Shown: positions 16,239 to 26,589, counted from the first letter of the stretch. The stretch is DNA of 64,000 nt from RYN-111 sp963760125 (GCA_963760125.1 CAVXBV010000002.1:1-64000), one strand, 5' to 3'. Notes: generated from the letters alone by a model not told the origin. Numbers and translations: made by a program.

Positions 16239-18524
16239 TCATTCCGTGCGCAGGGCATCCGGCCGGGCCACTGAGCGCAGGAGGGGCAGCGTGGCCCCCG
16301 TCGCCAGGACGACGGCCCCGAGGCCCCCGAGGGCGGTCCAGGCCCACCCTGCCCAGGGCAGGGACCAGGCCTCCTCGTACGCCGAGAGGTAGCAGGCGCT
16401 CGCGACCGCAGCCGCTCCGACGGCGAACACCACGTTGCCGACCATCGGCGCGGCCATCTGCAGCAACGTGGTGCGGCGCAAGACCTTCAACGGCGTGCCG
16501 AGGGCCAGCAGCGCCGCCAGGCTGCGGCGCCGTTCGTGGACCGCGTCGGCGGTGCTCACCGCCAGCGAGGCAGCGGCGATGAGCAGGGCCAGGACGAGCC
16601 CGATCTTCACGGCACGGACGTAGCCCAAGTAGACGCTGGCCGAGCTGGCGACCTCTTCCTCGAGCGTCCGGGCGTTCACCGCCGCCTGGTAGGGGAGGGC
16701 GGCGCGCACGGCTTCGACGACATCGGCGGAGCCATCGGTTGCCACGACGAGCCGGGACGAGGTGCTGGTGGCCGACGGCGGGACGAGCGAGGGGTCGACC
16801 ACGAGGTCGGCCCCCAGGAGGCCGGAGGCCAGTGCAGGAACCACGAGCACGGGCCCACCCAGGGGGAACGTGAGCGTCCCGAGGGCAGCGTCGTCGTCGG
16901 AGCGCAGCGTCAGCGGCACGCCTTCGGGCAGCTCGGAGCGGTACCCCGAGCCATCCGGGCCGGCCAGCCGGTGCAACAGGGCCCCGTCGCAGGCCAGAGC
17001 ACCGCCGACGAGCGAGGCGACGTCCTGGCAGCTCGCCACCAGGACCTGGCCGCTGAACGGGCCGACGCCGTCGTCCGCGGTCCACCCCGGGGGCGTCACG
17101 CGGGCGAGGGACAGCTGGGCTGCCGCACGCACCCCCGAGATCGCGCGCAGCGGAGCGACGTCCACCCGCGGGCCGTCGGAGTAGCTGGTCAGCGTGCCCC
17201 TCGGGAACGGACCGGCGTCCTGCGAGACGCCGGACGAGGCGCGCAGCACCGGGAGGAACGCGAGCAGCCAGGCGGCGACGAAGACGACCAGCACCATCCC
17301 GGTGACGACGCGGGCGGACGCGCTGGGGTCGGCCTCGACGCGGCGAGCAGCCAGCGTGGAGCTCAGCCCCGGCAGCCGGCCGAGCAGTCGCGCCGTGAGG
17401 CGCGACACGGCAGGTGCGGCGACCGCGAGGCCGACGAGCGTCAGAGCACCGCCGATCAGCAGCAGCGGCACGGTGACGTGGTGGGTCGGCCCCTGCGCCC
17501 GCTGCCGGAACGCGACCAGCAGCCCCAACCCCACGAGGACCGGGACCAGACGCCACCAGCCGGCCGTGCGGACCCGAGCATCGCGACGGACGCCCAGGGG
17601 GCTGGTCACCACGCGACGGAGGGCCAGCACGCTGGTGACGACGGCCAGCAGCGGAACGGCGACGACGACGAGCAACAGGCCCGACAGGTGCGGGGCAAGG
17701 TCTCCGGCGTACACGCCCTCGGAGTAGGGGAGCAGGGACGCGGCGATCGGACGTACCAGCAGGAACAGCCCGAGACCACCTACTACGCCGAGGATCCCCG
17801 CCACCAGACCGTCCGCGCCAGCGACGCCGGCAGCCTGCTTCGGGGTGGCACCCACGAGTCGCAGCGCAGACAGCCGGCGGTCCCGTGAGGCAGCGGACAG
17901 CCGGGTCGCGGTGGCGACGAGCACGAGGACCGGCAGAAGCAGCCCGACCGCGCCGAGCATCGCCGCGACCCGCAGCTCGGGCGGCGTGACGACCTTGTCG
18001 CGCGCCGAGCCGAACCGCGCGATCGGCTGGAGCGCCGAGTCGAGGTCGGTCGTACCGACGTAGGCATAGAGCTCATCGGGTCCGGCGAGCCCCTCGTCGC
18101 CGATGGTCCCGACGACGCGATCGGGGAAGCGCGTCGCCAGCTCCGCGGCGCGAGGTCCCGCGAGGACCTCCGCCAGGCGCGGCGAGGCGATGATCTCCCC
18201 TGGGCCGGGGTAACGCGGCAGACCCGGGGCGAGCGGGGCGTCGCCGTCGAGCTGCACGCGGCGGACCTCGATGCGCTCACCGCGCCAGTAGGTGGCGCGG
18301 GACTCGAGACGCAGCCCCGTCGCCGAGAGCCCCTGCTCTGCCTGCGAACCCACCGACACGGTGTTGCGGGCGTCCAGCCGGGCCAGCTTGGCCTCGCGGG
18401 CCGGCAAGGCCCCGAGGACGCCGAGCAGGAAGGCCACGGTCACGGCGACGGCGCCCGCCGTGACGACGAGCCGGACCCGGTCGGCCCGCAACGCCAGCCG
18501 GAACCCGAGGACGAAGGTGCTCAT
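16239..18524 (-). CDS. FtsX-type ABC transporter permease
   Basis: 761 residues, ATG at 18524 overlapping the ATPase stop (ATGA). One N-terminal membrane helix (residues about 19-42), a long extracytoplasmic domain, a triplet of helices around 205-330, another helix set near 360-450, a second external domain, and a final helix triplet at about 640-750 match the two-FtsX-domain permeases. These partner with LolD/MacB-like ATPases and usually export peptides or lipids, or work as mechanotransmitters. The substrate is unknown. PadR (19195-19737), ATPase and permease form one operon. Confidence 0.88.
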   Translation of the reverse strand: MSTFVLGFRLALRADRVRLVVTAGAVAVTVAFLLGVLGALPAREAKLARLDARNTVSVGSQAEQGLSATGLRLESRATYWRGERIEVRRVQLDGDAPLAPGLPRYPGPGEIIASPRLAEVLAGPRAAELATRFPDRVVGTIGDEGLAGPDELYAYVGTTDLDSALQPIARFGSARDKVVTPPELRVAAMLGAVGLLLPVLVLVATATRLSAASRDRRLSALRLVGATPKQAAGVAGADGLVAGILGVVGGLGLFLLVRPIAASLLPYSEGVYAGDLAPHLSGLLLVVVAVPLLAVVTSVLALRRVVTSPLGVRRDARVRTAGWWRLVPVLVGLGLLVAFRQRAQGPTHHVTVPLLLIGGALTLVGLAVAAPAVSRLTARLLGRLPGLSSTLAARRVEADPSASARVVTGMVLVVFVAAWLLAFLPVLRASSGVSQDAGPFPRGTLTSYSDGPRVDVAPLRAISGVRAAAQLSLARVTPPGWTADDGVGPFSGQVLVASCQDVASLVGGALACDGALLHRLAGPDGSGYRSELPEGVPLTLRSDDDAALGTLTFPLGGPVLVVPALASGLLGADLVVDPSLVPPSATSTSSRLVVATDGSADVVEAVRAALPYQAAVNARTLEEEVASSASVYLGYVRAVKIGLVLALLIAAASLAVSTADAVHERRRSLAALLALGTPLKVLRRTTLLQMAAPMVGNVVFAVGAAAVASACYLSAYEEAWSLPWAGWAWTALGGLGAVVLATGATLPLLRSVARPDALRTE

Positions 18525-19198
18525 CGGGCTACCCGCGCGCCGAGGGCCCCGTCCCGGAGAACGACCTCGCGATCGGCGTACGCCGCGACGCGGGGCTCGT
18601 GGGTCACGAGGACGATGGACGTGCCCTGCTCGCGTGCGGCGCCGATCAGCAGGTCCATGACGAGCTCGCCGTTGAGGGTGTCGAGGGCGCCCGTCGGCTC
18701 GTCGGCGAACACCACCCGGGGGCCGGCGACGAGGGCACGCGCCACGGCGACGCGCTGGGCCTGACCGCCCGACATCTCCCCGGGTCGCTTGGGCGCCATG
18801 TCGCCCACCTCGAGCCGGTCGAGCCACTGCTGGGCCTGCGCATCGGCCGCCTTGCCCGTGCGGCCCGCCAGGCGAAGCGGCAGGGCGACGTTCTCCACCG
18901 CCGAGAGCTCGGGGACCAGGCTGCCGAACTGGAAGACGAAGCCGAAGTCGTCGCGCCGCAGCCTCGAACGCTGCTCGTCGGACCGGTCGTCGATGCGGCC
19001 GCCGCGGTAGCGGACCTCACCACGGTCGGGACGCAGGATGCCGGCCAGGCAGTGCAACAGGGTGCTCTTGCCGGAGCCGCTCGGTCCGAGGAGTGCCAGC
19101 ACCTCGCCGGGAAGGACGTCGACGCTGGCACCGGCGAGAGCGGTGGAGGCGCCGAAGGACAGGTGGAGGTCGATCGCCTGCAACAGGGGTTCGGTCAT
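18521..19198 (-). CDS. ABC transporter ATP-binding protein (LolD/MacB type)
   Basis: 225 residues with Walker A GPSGSGKSTLL (about residue 38), Q-loop region FVFQFGSLVPELSAVENV, signature MSGGQAQRVAVARAL and Walker B VVFADEPTGALD. The length and the ENV-ALPLRLAG region are typical of ATPases that drive FtsX-fold permeases. Both ends overlap neighbours by ATGA, so the PadR regulator, this ATPase and the permease are translated as a coupled unit. Confidence 0.93.
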   Translation of the reverse strand: MTEPLLQAIDLHLSFGASTALAGASVDVLPGEVLALLGPSGSGKSTLLHCLAGILRPDRGEVRYRGGRIDDRSDEQRSRLRRDDFGFVFQFGSLVPELSAVENVALPLRLAGRTGKAADAQAQQWLDRLEVGDMAPKRPGEMSGGQAQRVAVARALVAGPRVVFADEPTGALDTLNGELVMDLLIGAAREQGTSIVLVTHEPRVAAYADREVVLRDGALGARVAR

Positions 19199-19737
19199 GA
19201 GGTCAGCTCCTGGTGAGTGCCGATGGCGCTGGCGAGGCGGTCGAGGCGGGCGGTGGTGTGCTCGAGCCAGCGGAGGTCTGCCTCGAGGTGGAACAGGGCG
19301 AAGTCGAGCGCGAGGACCCGGTCGAGATCAGCGCCCTTTTTCTGCGCGGTCAGGCCGCGCATGGCGACCAGGTGCTCGGCCCGCTGGGCGTCGAGGACCG
19401 CGTGGGCGTCGCGTCCCGACTGCAGGGCGAGCACGACCTTGGCGAACAGCACCGGCTGCAGGTACGCCGCCGGTCCCTCCGGGCGGGCGAACCACTGGTC
19501 GAGGTCGACGACACCGGCCGTGGTCACGGAGTAGGTCGTGCGGTCCGGCCCCCCGTCGCGGTCGGTCCCGTCGATGACGACGTACCCGTCGCGCTCGAGC
19601 CGGCCGAGGGTCGCGTAGACCTGCCCGGCCTTCAGCGGGCGGTCGTGGCCGAAGTGCGCGTCGTACGCCCGCTTGAGGTCGTAGCCGTGACGGGGTCGCA
19701 CCTCGAGCAGGCCGAGCAGGGTGTGCGGGACGCTCAT
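19195..19737 (-). CDS. PadR-family transcriptional regulator
   Basis: 180 residues. The N-terminal winged helix begins with LLGLLEVRPRHGYDLKRAYD and continues through LKAGQVYATLGRLERDGYVV, the PadR signature. The C-terminal half forms the helical dimerisation domain (about residues 95-175). PadR proteins next to ABC exporters commonly repress them and respond to a transported toxic compound. A near-perfect dyad at 19757-19768 lies just upstream. Confidence 0.92.
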   Translation of the reverse strand: MSVPHTLLGLLEVRPRHGYDLKRAYDAHFGHDRPLKAGQVYATLGRLERDGYVVIDGTDRDGGPDRTTYSVTTAGVVDLDQWFARPEGPAAYLQPVLFAKVVLALQSGRDAHAVLDAQRAEHLVAMRGLTAQKKGADLDRVLALDFALFHLEADLRWLEHTTARLDRLASAIGTHQELTS

Positions 19738-19756
19738 GCCCGCAACTATGCACTCA

Positions 19757-19768
19757 GTGACTAGTTAC
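19757..19768 (-). promoter_or_regulatory. Candidate PadR operator
   Basis: GTGACTAGTTAC is a 12-bp dyad with one mismatch per arm (GTnACTAGTnAC). It is 20 bases upstream of the padR ATG and overlaps the stop codon of tatD. The position suits autoregulation of the PadR/ABC operon; the symmetry is short, so the call is tentative. Confidence 0.3.
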
Positions 19769-20586
19769 GTCAAGAACGCGCGTCGGCTGTTCTCCGCGAC
19801 CTGGTGGCACAGGGTGTCGAGGTCGTCGTCCCTGGCGGCGGCGAGAGCCCGCATCGTCAACGGGATGAGGTACGGCGCGTTCGGCCGGCCCCGGAACGGC
19901 ATCGGCGTGAGGAACGGCGCGTCGGTCTCCACGAGCAGGCGGTCGGCCGGGCACACAGTTGCCGCCTCGCGCAGGTCGTCGTTGGGCTTGAAGGTGACCG
20001 GCCCGGCGAACGACAGGTAGTAGCCGGCCTCGGCGCACACGCGCGCCATCGCCGCGTCGCCGGAGTAGCAGTGGAAGACGACCCGGTCCGGGGCCCCTTC
20101 CTCGGCCAGGACCCGGAGCACGTCGTCGTGCGCGTCGCGGTCGTGAATGACGAGCGTCTTGCCGGTGTCCTTGGCGAGGGCGAGGTGCCAGCGGAACGAC
20201 TCCTCCTGCATCCCGCGCCCGGGCGGCTCGGTCCGGAAGTGGTCCAGGCCGGTCTCGCCGATCGCGACGACGCCCGGTTGCCCTGCCAGCAAGGCGATCT
20301 CGGCCAGCGCCTCTTCCGTCGCGGCGCCCCGCCCGGCCTCGTTGGGGTGGAGCGCGACGGCCGCCCAGACGTTGTCGTGGGCCTGGGCCAGCTCGACCGC
20401 CAACCGGGAGGACTCCACGTCGACGCCGATCTGCACCACCGTGTCGACGCCCACGGCCGCCGCCGCCGCCAGCTGGGCGGCGACGTCGCCGCCCATGATG
20501 TCGAGGTGGCAGTGGCTGTCCCACACCGGGACGGCCAGCGGCTCGGGCGCCGGCGGCGCCTCCCCCTGCCGGTGGGAGCGGGTCAT
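19765..20586 (-). CDS. tatD: TatD-family metal-dependent hydrolase
   Basis: 273 residues. Metal ligands of the TIM-barrel TatD family are visible: DSHCHLD at the N-terminus, AIGETGLDHFR (about residue 110), VIHDRDAHDD, FHCYSGD and VETDAPFL near the C-terminus. TatD proteins act as 3'-5' DNA exonucleases in repair or quality control. The start overlaps the metG stop (ATGA), the conserved metG-tatD arrangement that usually precedes rpf-rsmA-ispE; here the PadR/ABC operon is inserted between. Confidence 0.93.
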   Translation of the reverse strand: MTRSHRQGEAPPAPEPLAVPVWDSHCHLDIMGGDVAAQLAAAAAVGVDTVVQIGVDVESSRLAVELAQAHDNVWAAVALHPNEAGRGAATEEALAEIALLAGQPGVVAIGETGLDHFRTEPPGRGMQEESFRWHLALAKDTGKTLVIHDRDAHDDVLRVLAEEGAPDRVVFHCYSGDAAMARVCAEAGYYLSFAGPVTFKPNDDLREAATVCPADRLLVETDAPFLTPMPFRGRPNAPYLIPLTMRALAAARDDDLDTLCHQVAENSRRAFLT

Positions 20587-22366
20587 GTGGTCGGCGGAGG
20601 GGCGAGGCGGGCGAGCTCCTCCTCGACGACGGACGGGTCGAGCTTGGTGAACAGCGGCGTCGGCGGGCCGATCGGCGTCCCCGGCACGATGGGCCGCGAC
20701 TCCCAGATCGCCTGCGCCGCGGCGTACTCACCCATGAGGACCGGGTACGACGGACCGCCGTCCAGGTCGTCCACCTCCACGCAGCGCGGGCATGCCCGAC
20801 CACGCACCGGTACCGCCGAGCGCCTCGAAGACCAGCTGGGAGGAGTGCGGGAGGAACGGCGTCAGCAGCGTCTTCGCGTCGTCGATGAGCTGGAGCGCGA
20901 CGTGCAGCACCGAGGCGCGGCGCTCCGGTTCCTCCTTGAGCTTCCACGGCTCCATCGCGGAGAGGTAGCCGTTGGCCTCGCCCACGACGCGCATCGCCTC
21001 CTGCAGCGCCGCCTTCACCTGGTTGCGTCCTAGCAGGTGGCCCACGGCCTCGAAGGCACGTGATGACGCAGCGAGGGCGGCCTGGTCGGCCGGGGTCAGG
21101 TCACCGGCAGGCGGGATGCTGCCGACGTTCTTGTTGACCAGCGACAGGGTGCGGTTGACCAGGTTGCCCCAGCCCGCGACCAGCTCGGTGTTGTTGCGGG
21201 TGACGAACTGCTCCCACGTGAAGTCGGTGTCGCTCGACTCCGGCCCGGCGGCCGCCAGGTAGTAGCGGAGAGCATCCGGGCCGTACCGCTCGAGCACGTC
21301 GCGGACGTAGATGACGACCGACCGGGAGGAGCTGAACTTCTGCCCCTCCATGGTGAGGAACTCCGAGCGACACCACCTCGGACGGCAGCGCGAGGTCGCC
21401 GTACGGGCCCGGCGTGCCCGAGGGCTTACCGGACGCGCCGAGCAGGATCGCCGGCCAGATGACCGAGTGGAAGACGACGTTGTCCTTCCCCATGAAGTAG
21501 AAGGACTCGGCGTCCCCGCGCCAGAAGTCCTCCCACGAGCCGCCGGTGCGCCGGGCCCACTCGACGGAGGCCGACAGGTAGCCGATGACGGCGTCGAACC
21601 AGACGTAGAGCCGCTTGTCGTTGCGGCCCTCCCAGCCCTCGAGCGGGATCGGCACGCCCCAGTCGAGGTCCCGGGAGATGGCGCGCGGGCGCAGGTCGTC
21701 GAGCAGGTTCTTGCTGAACTTCAGGACGTTCGGCCGCCAGTCGGTCCGGTCGTCCAGCCACGCTCCGAGCGCCTCGGCGAAGGCCGGGAGCTCGAGGAAG
21801 AACTGCGCCGACTGCACGAACTCCGGCGTCGCGCCGTCGATCTTCGAGCGCGGGTTCACCAGGTCCTGCGGGTCGAGCTGGTTGCCGCAGCTGTCGCACT
21901 GGTCACCGCGCGCGCCGTCGTCGCCGCAGATCGGGCAGGTGCCCTCGACGTACCTGTCGGGCAGGCCCCGCTTGGTCACCGGGTCGATCGCGGACAGCTG
22001 CGTCTGCTCGGTGACGTACCCGTTCGCGTGCAACGCCCGGAAGACCTGCTGCACGACCGCGTAGTGGTTGCGCGTCGTCGTCCGCGTGAACAGGTCGTAC
22101 GACAGCCCGAGGCCCTGCAGGTCTTCCGCGATGACCCGGTTGTACCGATCGGCGAGCTCGCGGGCGCTGACGCCCTCCCTGTCGGCCTGGACCTGGATCG
22201 GGGTGCCGTGCTCGTCGGTTCCGCTGACCATCAGCACCCGGTTGCCGATCATCCGCTGGTAGCGGCTGAAGATGTCGGACGGGACGCCGAAGCCGGCGAC
22301 GTGCCCGACGTGCCGGGGCCCGTTCGCGTAGGGCCAGGCGACGGCGGTCAGGATGCTGCGAGACAT
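20583..22366 (-). pseudogene. metG: Methionyl-tRNA synthetase, broken by two +1 shifts (probably sequence errors)
   Basis: All parts of a full-length class I MetRS are present but in three frames. The first frame (ATG 22366 to about 21367) has the HIGH-type motif PYANGPRHVGHVAGF and the zinc knuckle CPICGDDGARGDQCDSC. One extra base near 21367 shifts reading, after which SSEFLTMEGQKFSSSRSVVI (KMSKS equivalent KFSSS) and the anticodon-binding domain follow. A second extra base near 20784 precedes the C-terminus VEVDDLDGG to LARLAPPPTT. The gene charges tRNA-Met, is normally essential, and no other copy is seen here, so sequencing error is the simplest explanation. The stop overlaps the tatD start. 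Confidence 0.88.
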
Positions 22367-22517
22367 GTCCTGAGCCTAGTGAGCGTGTCGAACGACTAGC
22401 CTGCGGCGCCGCACGCAGCTCGCGGGCGCATCGACCTCCCGGCCCGTCGCGATGAGTTGCCCGCTTGTCGTACGTCTCTGATGGACTGCGCTTTCCGCCC
22501 CACCGACAGGAGCATCG

Positions 22518-23320
22518 ATGAGCGACGTGGCAGTGATGGTCCGCGGGCTGGTGAAGACGTACACCGGTCGGAGCGGGGAGGTGCAGGCCGTGCGCGGCGT
22601 CGACCTCGACGTCCGCCAGGGGGAGGTGTTCGGCTTCCTCGGCCCCAACGGCGCCGGGAAGTCCACGACGGTCCGCATGCTGACGACACTGCTGACCATC
22701 ACCTCGGGCAGCGCCACCGTCTGCGGACTCGACGTCGCGTCACAGCCGGACGCCGTACGCCGCAAGATCGGCGTCGCACTGCAGGAGGCCGGTCTCGACC
22801 CCCGCCAGACCGGGCGCGAGCTGATGGTGCTGCAGGCCCGACTGTTCGGCAGCACGGTCGACCAGGCCAAGGCACGGGCCGCCGGCTGCTCGACCTCGTG
22901 GACCTGGTCGATGCCGCAGACCGGCGGGTCAAGGGCTACTCCGGCGGGATGAAGCGACGGCTCGACCTCGCGTGCGCGCTGGTGCACGAGCCCGAGGTGC
23001 TGTTCCTCGACGAGCCGACGACCGGCCTGGACCCTGCTTCGCGGCTGACCGTCTGGGACGAGGTGAGGCGGATCAACCAGCGCGGCACCACCGTCTTCCT
23101 CACGACGCAATACCTCGAAGAGGCCGACCAGCTCTGCGACCGTCTCGCGATCATTGACGGGGGCGCGATCGTGCTGGAGGGCACCCCCGCCCAGCTGAAG
23201 GGGGCGTTGCGCGTGCGACGGCGACTTGACCACGACCCGACGCTGGATGAGGTGTTCCTGGACGCCACGGGCCGCACCCGGACTCGCGTCGCCGGCGACG
23301 TCGAGGAGGTCCTGGCGTGA
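22518..23320 (+). pseudogene. DrrA-like ABC exporter ATP-binding protein, one-base deletion
   Basis: Frame 1 from ATG 22518 (AGGAG upstream) carries Walker A GPNGAGKSTTVRML and the Q-loop. One missing base near 22881 moves the rest (LLDLVDLVDAADRRVKGYSG, Walker B LFLDEPTTGLD, H-loop) into another frame ending at 23320. The C-terminal domain is also unusually short: about 15 residues separate GTPAQLKG from the terminal motif TLDEVFL, where DrrA-type proteins usually have about 50-70. With the permease downstream it would form a drug or lipid exporter. The one-base shift is probably an error; the short C-terminus could be real. Confidence 0.82.
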
Positions 23321-24075
23321 GCACTCTCGGCCAGACGAGGATCCTGAGCCGCCGGGCCGTCAGCGAGATGCTGCGCACCCCCGAGGCGCTCGCACCGACG
23401 CTGTTCATCCCGTTGTTCTTCCTGCTCGTCAACGTCGGACAGGCCGCCAAGGTCTTCCCGTCCTCGACCCCGTTCCTGCACGGTCAGGGATACGCCGCCT
23501 TCCAGCTGCCCCTGGCCCTGCTCACCGGTGCGTCGTTCGGCTCGGCAGCCCTGTTCCTCATCGAGGACCTCGACGGCGGGTACTTCGACAAGCTGCGGGC
23601 CACCCCGATCTCCCGCACCGCGCTCGTCCTGGGGCGTCTCGTCGCCGAGGCGCTGAAGAGCGTGGTCCTCACCACCGCCATGATCCTCGTCAGCCTGTTG
23701 TTCGGGGTGCGCATCTCCTCCGGGATCGGCGGCCTGGTGCTGCTGCTCCTGCTGGTCTCCCTCTGGGCGGTGGCCTTCTCCGGGCTCATCCAGGTGCTGG
23801 CGCTCAAGACGCGCAGCGCCGCCGCGACCCAGGGGGCCGGGATGATCTTCTTCCCGCTGGTGTTCCTGACGCCCAGCCTGGTGCCGCGCGACCAGTTGGC
23901 ATGGCCGATGGAGATCGCGGCCACCGTCAACCCCGTCACCTACATCATGGAGGCACTGCGGTCGCTGATCCTCGACGCCCGCCCGGACGCGGTGGTTGCA
24001 GGCTTCGGCGTCGCCCTCGGCGTGCTGGTGCTGGCCGTTTTCCTCAACGTCCGGACCATCGTCTCCTTCGACTGA
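23317..24075 (+). CDS. ABC-2 type (DrrB-like) transporter permease
   Basis: 252 residues, GTG at 23317 overlapping the ATPase stop (GTGA). Six hydrophobic segments are visible: about residues 26-42, 62-84, 105-130, 138-160, 170-190 and 225-245. The region LDGGYFDKLRATPISRTALVLG between helices 2 and 3 is the conserved cytoplasmic motif of ABC-2 permeases. Together with the upstream ATPase it forms a two-gene exporter of the daunorubicin-resistance type. The substrate cannot be deduced. Confidence 0.9.
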   Translation: MSTLGQTRILSRRAVSEMLRTPEALAPTLFIPLFFLLVNVGQAAKVFPSSTPFLHGQGYAAFQLPLALLTGASFGSAALFLIEDLDGGYFDKLRATPISRTALVLGRLVAEALKSVVLTTAMILVSLLFGVRISSGIGGLVLLLLLVSLWAVAFSGLIQVLALKTRSAAATQGAGMIFFPLVFLTPSLVPRDQLAWPMEIAATVNPVTYIMEALRSLILDARPDAVVAGFGVALGVLVLAVFLNVRTIVSFD

Positions 24076-24086
24076 CCCCCGCGGGT

Positions 24087-24924
24087 TCAGTCCACCCGCT
24101 TCGCGGCCAGCACAGCGTCGTACACCTCGCGCCGGGGCACCCCGAGCTCGCGGGCGACGCCCGCGATCGCCTCCTTGCGTGGCTCGCCCGTCTGCTCCCG
24201 GACGGAGACCAGCCGGGCCAGCTCCACCGGCGTCACGTCGACCGCATGGACCGGCGCGCCCTCGACGACGATCGTCACCTCGCCCAGGACCTCGCCGTCG
24301 AACTGCTCGGCCAGGGAGGCCAGCGTCCCGCGGGCGATCTGCTCGTGCGTCTTGGTCAGCTCCCGGCACACCACCGCCCGCCGCTCGTCGCCCAGGAGTG
24401 AGGCCATGTCGACCAGGCAGACGCCCAGCCGGTGCGGGGCCTCGAAGAACACGGCGGTACGCCGCTCGGCGGCCAGGTCGGCGAGGCGGGCCCGCCGCTC
24501 CCCCGCCTTGCGCGGCAGGAACCCCTCGAAGCAGAAGCGGTCGGACGGGAGCCCGCTCACCGCCAAGGCGGTGGTCACCGCCGACGGGCCGGGCAGGCAG
24601 GTGACCGGCAGGTCCTCCGCTGCGGCAGCACGCCACCAGGCGGAAGCCGGGGTCGCTGACCGACGGCATCCCGGCGTCCGTGACGAGCAGCACGGTCTGT
24701 CCCTCGCGGAGCGCAGCGATCAGCGCCGGGGTCCGCTCGGCCTCGTTGGCCTCGAAGTAGCTGACCAGCCTCCCGGTGTAGGCGAGGTCGAGGTCGCGAC
24801 ACAGCCGCGTGAGCCGACGGGTGTCTTCGGCGGCCACGACATCGGCGGTGACCAGGGCGTCGCGCAGGCGCTGGCTGGCGTCCCCCGGCTGACCGATCGG
24901 GACACCGGCAAGAAGGAGGGGCAC
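24087..24924 (-). pseudogene. rsmI: 16S rRNA (cytidine-1402-2'-O)-methyltransferase, one +1 shift
   Basis: The N-terminal half from GTG 24924 (AGGAGGG-rich upstream) reads PIGQPGDASQRLRDAL, AAEDTRRLTRL and VTDAGMPSVSDPGF, the SAM-dependent RsmI signatures. One extra base near 24638 shifts reading; the rest (AEDLPVTCLPGPSAVTTALA, GFLPRKAGERRARL, ELTKTHEQIARG) ends at 24087 in another frame. Together they make a normal-length RsmI of about 279 residues that methylates C1402 of 16S rRNA. Divergent from the mannosyltransferase gene, with 42 bases between. Confidence 0.87.
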
Positions 24925-24966
24925 GAGGTGCAGTGTCGCAGCCCCGTCGTTCCGTAGGCTGCGGCC

Positions 24967-26530
24967 ATGACGGCCACCCTCGACCGCCCGGTGACCACAG
25001 CGCCTGAGCCCTGGCGTGACCGGATGCTCCCGCTGATCGGCTCCGGCGGCTGGGGCGTGACGCTGCTCATCACCGTGCTCGCCGGTCTGCTGCGCTTCGT
25101 GCGCCTCGGCCAACCGGACAGCACCCTCACCGACAAGGGCGCCCTCGAGGGACCGGGCTACATCTTCGACGAGCTCTACTACGCCTGCGACGCGCAGAAC
25201 CTGCTCAAGCACGGCGTCGAGCTGCACACGACCAGCGGGGGCGGGACGTTCTGCGTCCCGGACGGCGGCGAGGGCTTCGTCGTCCATCCGCCGTTGGGCA
25301 AGTGGCTCATCGCCGGCGGCGAGCAGCTGTTCGGCTTCAACGCCTACGGGTGGCGCTTCGCGGCCGCGGTCTTCGGCACGCTCACCGTCCTGCTGGTCGT
25401 GCGGATCGGCAGACGGATGCTGGGCTCGACGCTGCTCGGCGGCCTCGCCGGCCTGCTGCTGGCGCTGGACGGGCTGCACTTCGTCCAGAGCCGCACCGCG
25501 ATGGTCGACGTGTTCCTGGTGTTCTGGGTCGTGGCTGCCTTCGGAGCGCTGGTGGTCGACCGGGACCGGATCAGGAGCCAGCTGGCGGCGGCCAGCGACG
25601 AGGACGTCCACGACGGCTTCCGGTTCGGCCGACGACCGTGGCGCCTGCTGGCCGGCGTCTGCTTCGGTGCAGCCCTCGCCACCAAGTGGAGCGCGCTGTT
25701 CCCGCTCGCGGTCATGCTGGTGCTCGCGCTGTTCTGGGAGGCCGGCGCCCGCCGGACCGCCGGCCTTCGGGCACCCTGGCGCACTCACCCTCCGGCGTAC
25801 GACGCTCAGCACCCTCGCGATCTTCGTGGTCCTGCCGGTCGCCCTGTACCTGGTGTCGTGGACCGGCTGGTTCCTCACCGACGGCGGCTACGACCGCGAC
25901 TGGGCGGCGACCCACCCGGCGACGTACGGCTTCTTCCCGGACGCCCTCCGCTCCCTGTGGGCCTATCACGAGGCGATCTGGAACTTCCACCGCAACCTCG
26001 ACTCCACGCATCCCTACCAGTCGCACCCGCTGAGCTGGCCGTTCCTGGGCCGCCCGGTGAGCTACTACTACCCGCCGGGGGTCAGCGCCGGGGAGTTCGG
26101 CTGCCAGGTGAGCTCGTGCTCCCGCGAGGTCCTCGCCATCGGGACCCCCGCGCTCTGGTGGATGATGATCCCCGCGACGCTCGGCCTCGCCGCACGGTGG
26201 GTGGCCAAGCGCGACTGGCGCGCCGCGGCGTTCCTGGCGCTCATGCTCGTGTCGATCCTGGCCTGGATCCCGAGCGACCTGGCGGGCCGCACGATGTTCT
26301 TGTTCTACGCGCTGCCGTCGGTGCCCTTCCTGTGCCTGGGCCTCGCGCTGCTGGCCGGCTGGCTGATCGGTCCCCTCGGGGCCGCCCGCCGGGTCGTGGC
26401 GACGACCGGCGTGGGGGTCTACGTCGCTCTGGTCGCCGTGAACTTCGTGTTCCTCTACCCGGTGCTCGCTGCCGTCACGTTGCCGTACGGCGACTGGTAC
26501 GACCGGATGTGGTTCCGCAGCTGGATCTGA
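24967..26530 (+). pseudogene. Dolichyl-phosphate-mannose-type protein mannosyltransferase, one +1 shift
   Basis: A multi-pass GT39 protein of about 520 residues split in two frames; the shift lies between about 25755 and 25790. The first part carries the external-loop motif IFDELYYACDAQN with its acidic pair and HPPLGKWLIAGG. The second part carries FHRNLDSTHPYQSHP, several membrane helices and ends in DWYDRMWFRSWI. The actinobacterial homologue (Rv1002c type) O-mannosylates exported proteins using polyprenyl-phosphate mannose. Its place divergent to rsmI is conserved in actinobacteria. The intact coding on both sides of the shift points to a sequence error. Confidence 0.85.
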
Positions 26531-26589
26531 CGCGGGCGAGTCGCGCGCGTCCACTGTCTCGGCGGTCCGCTGTGCGGCCGTGCGAGCGC

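Noticed and set aside
20583..22366. Programmed frameshifting in metG
   Set aside because: The two shift points lack a slippery site and stimulatory structure, and neighbouring genes show the same kind of one-base insertions, so sequence error fits better.
22936..25878. Very long minus-strand open frame (about 980 codons) across the exporter, rsmI and mannosyltransferase genes
   Set aside because: Only its short stretch matching the RsmI N-terminus is real; the rest is antisense to well-supported plus-strand genes and has the Arg/Gly/Gln-rich composition of a high-GC shadow frame.
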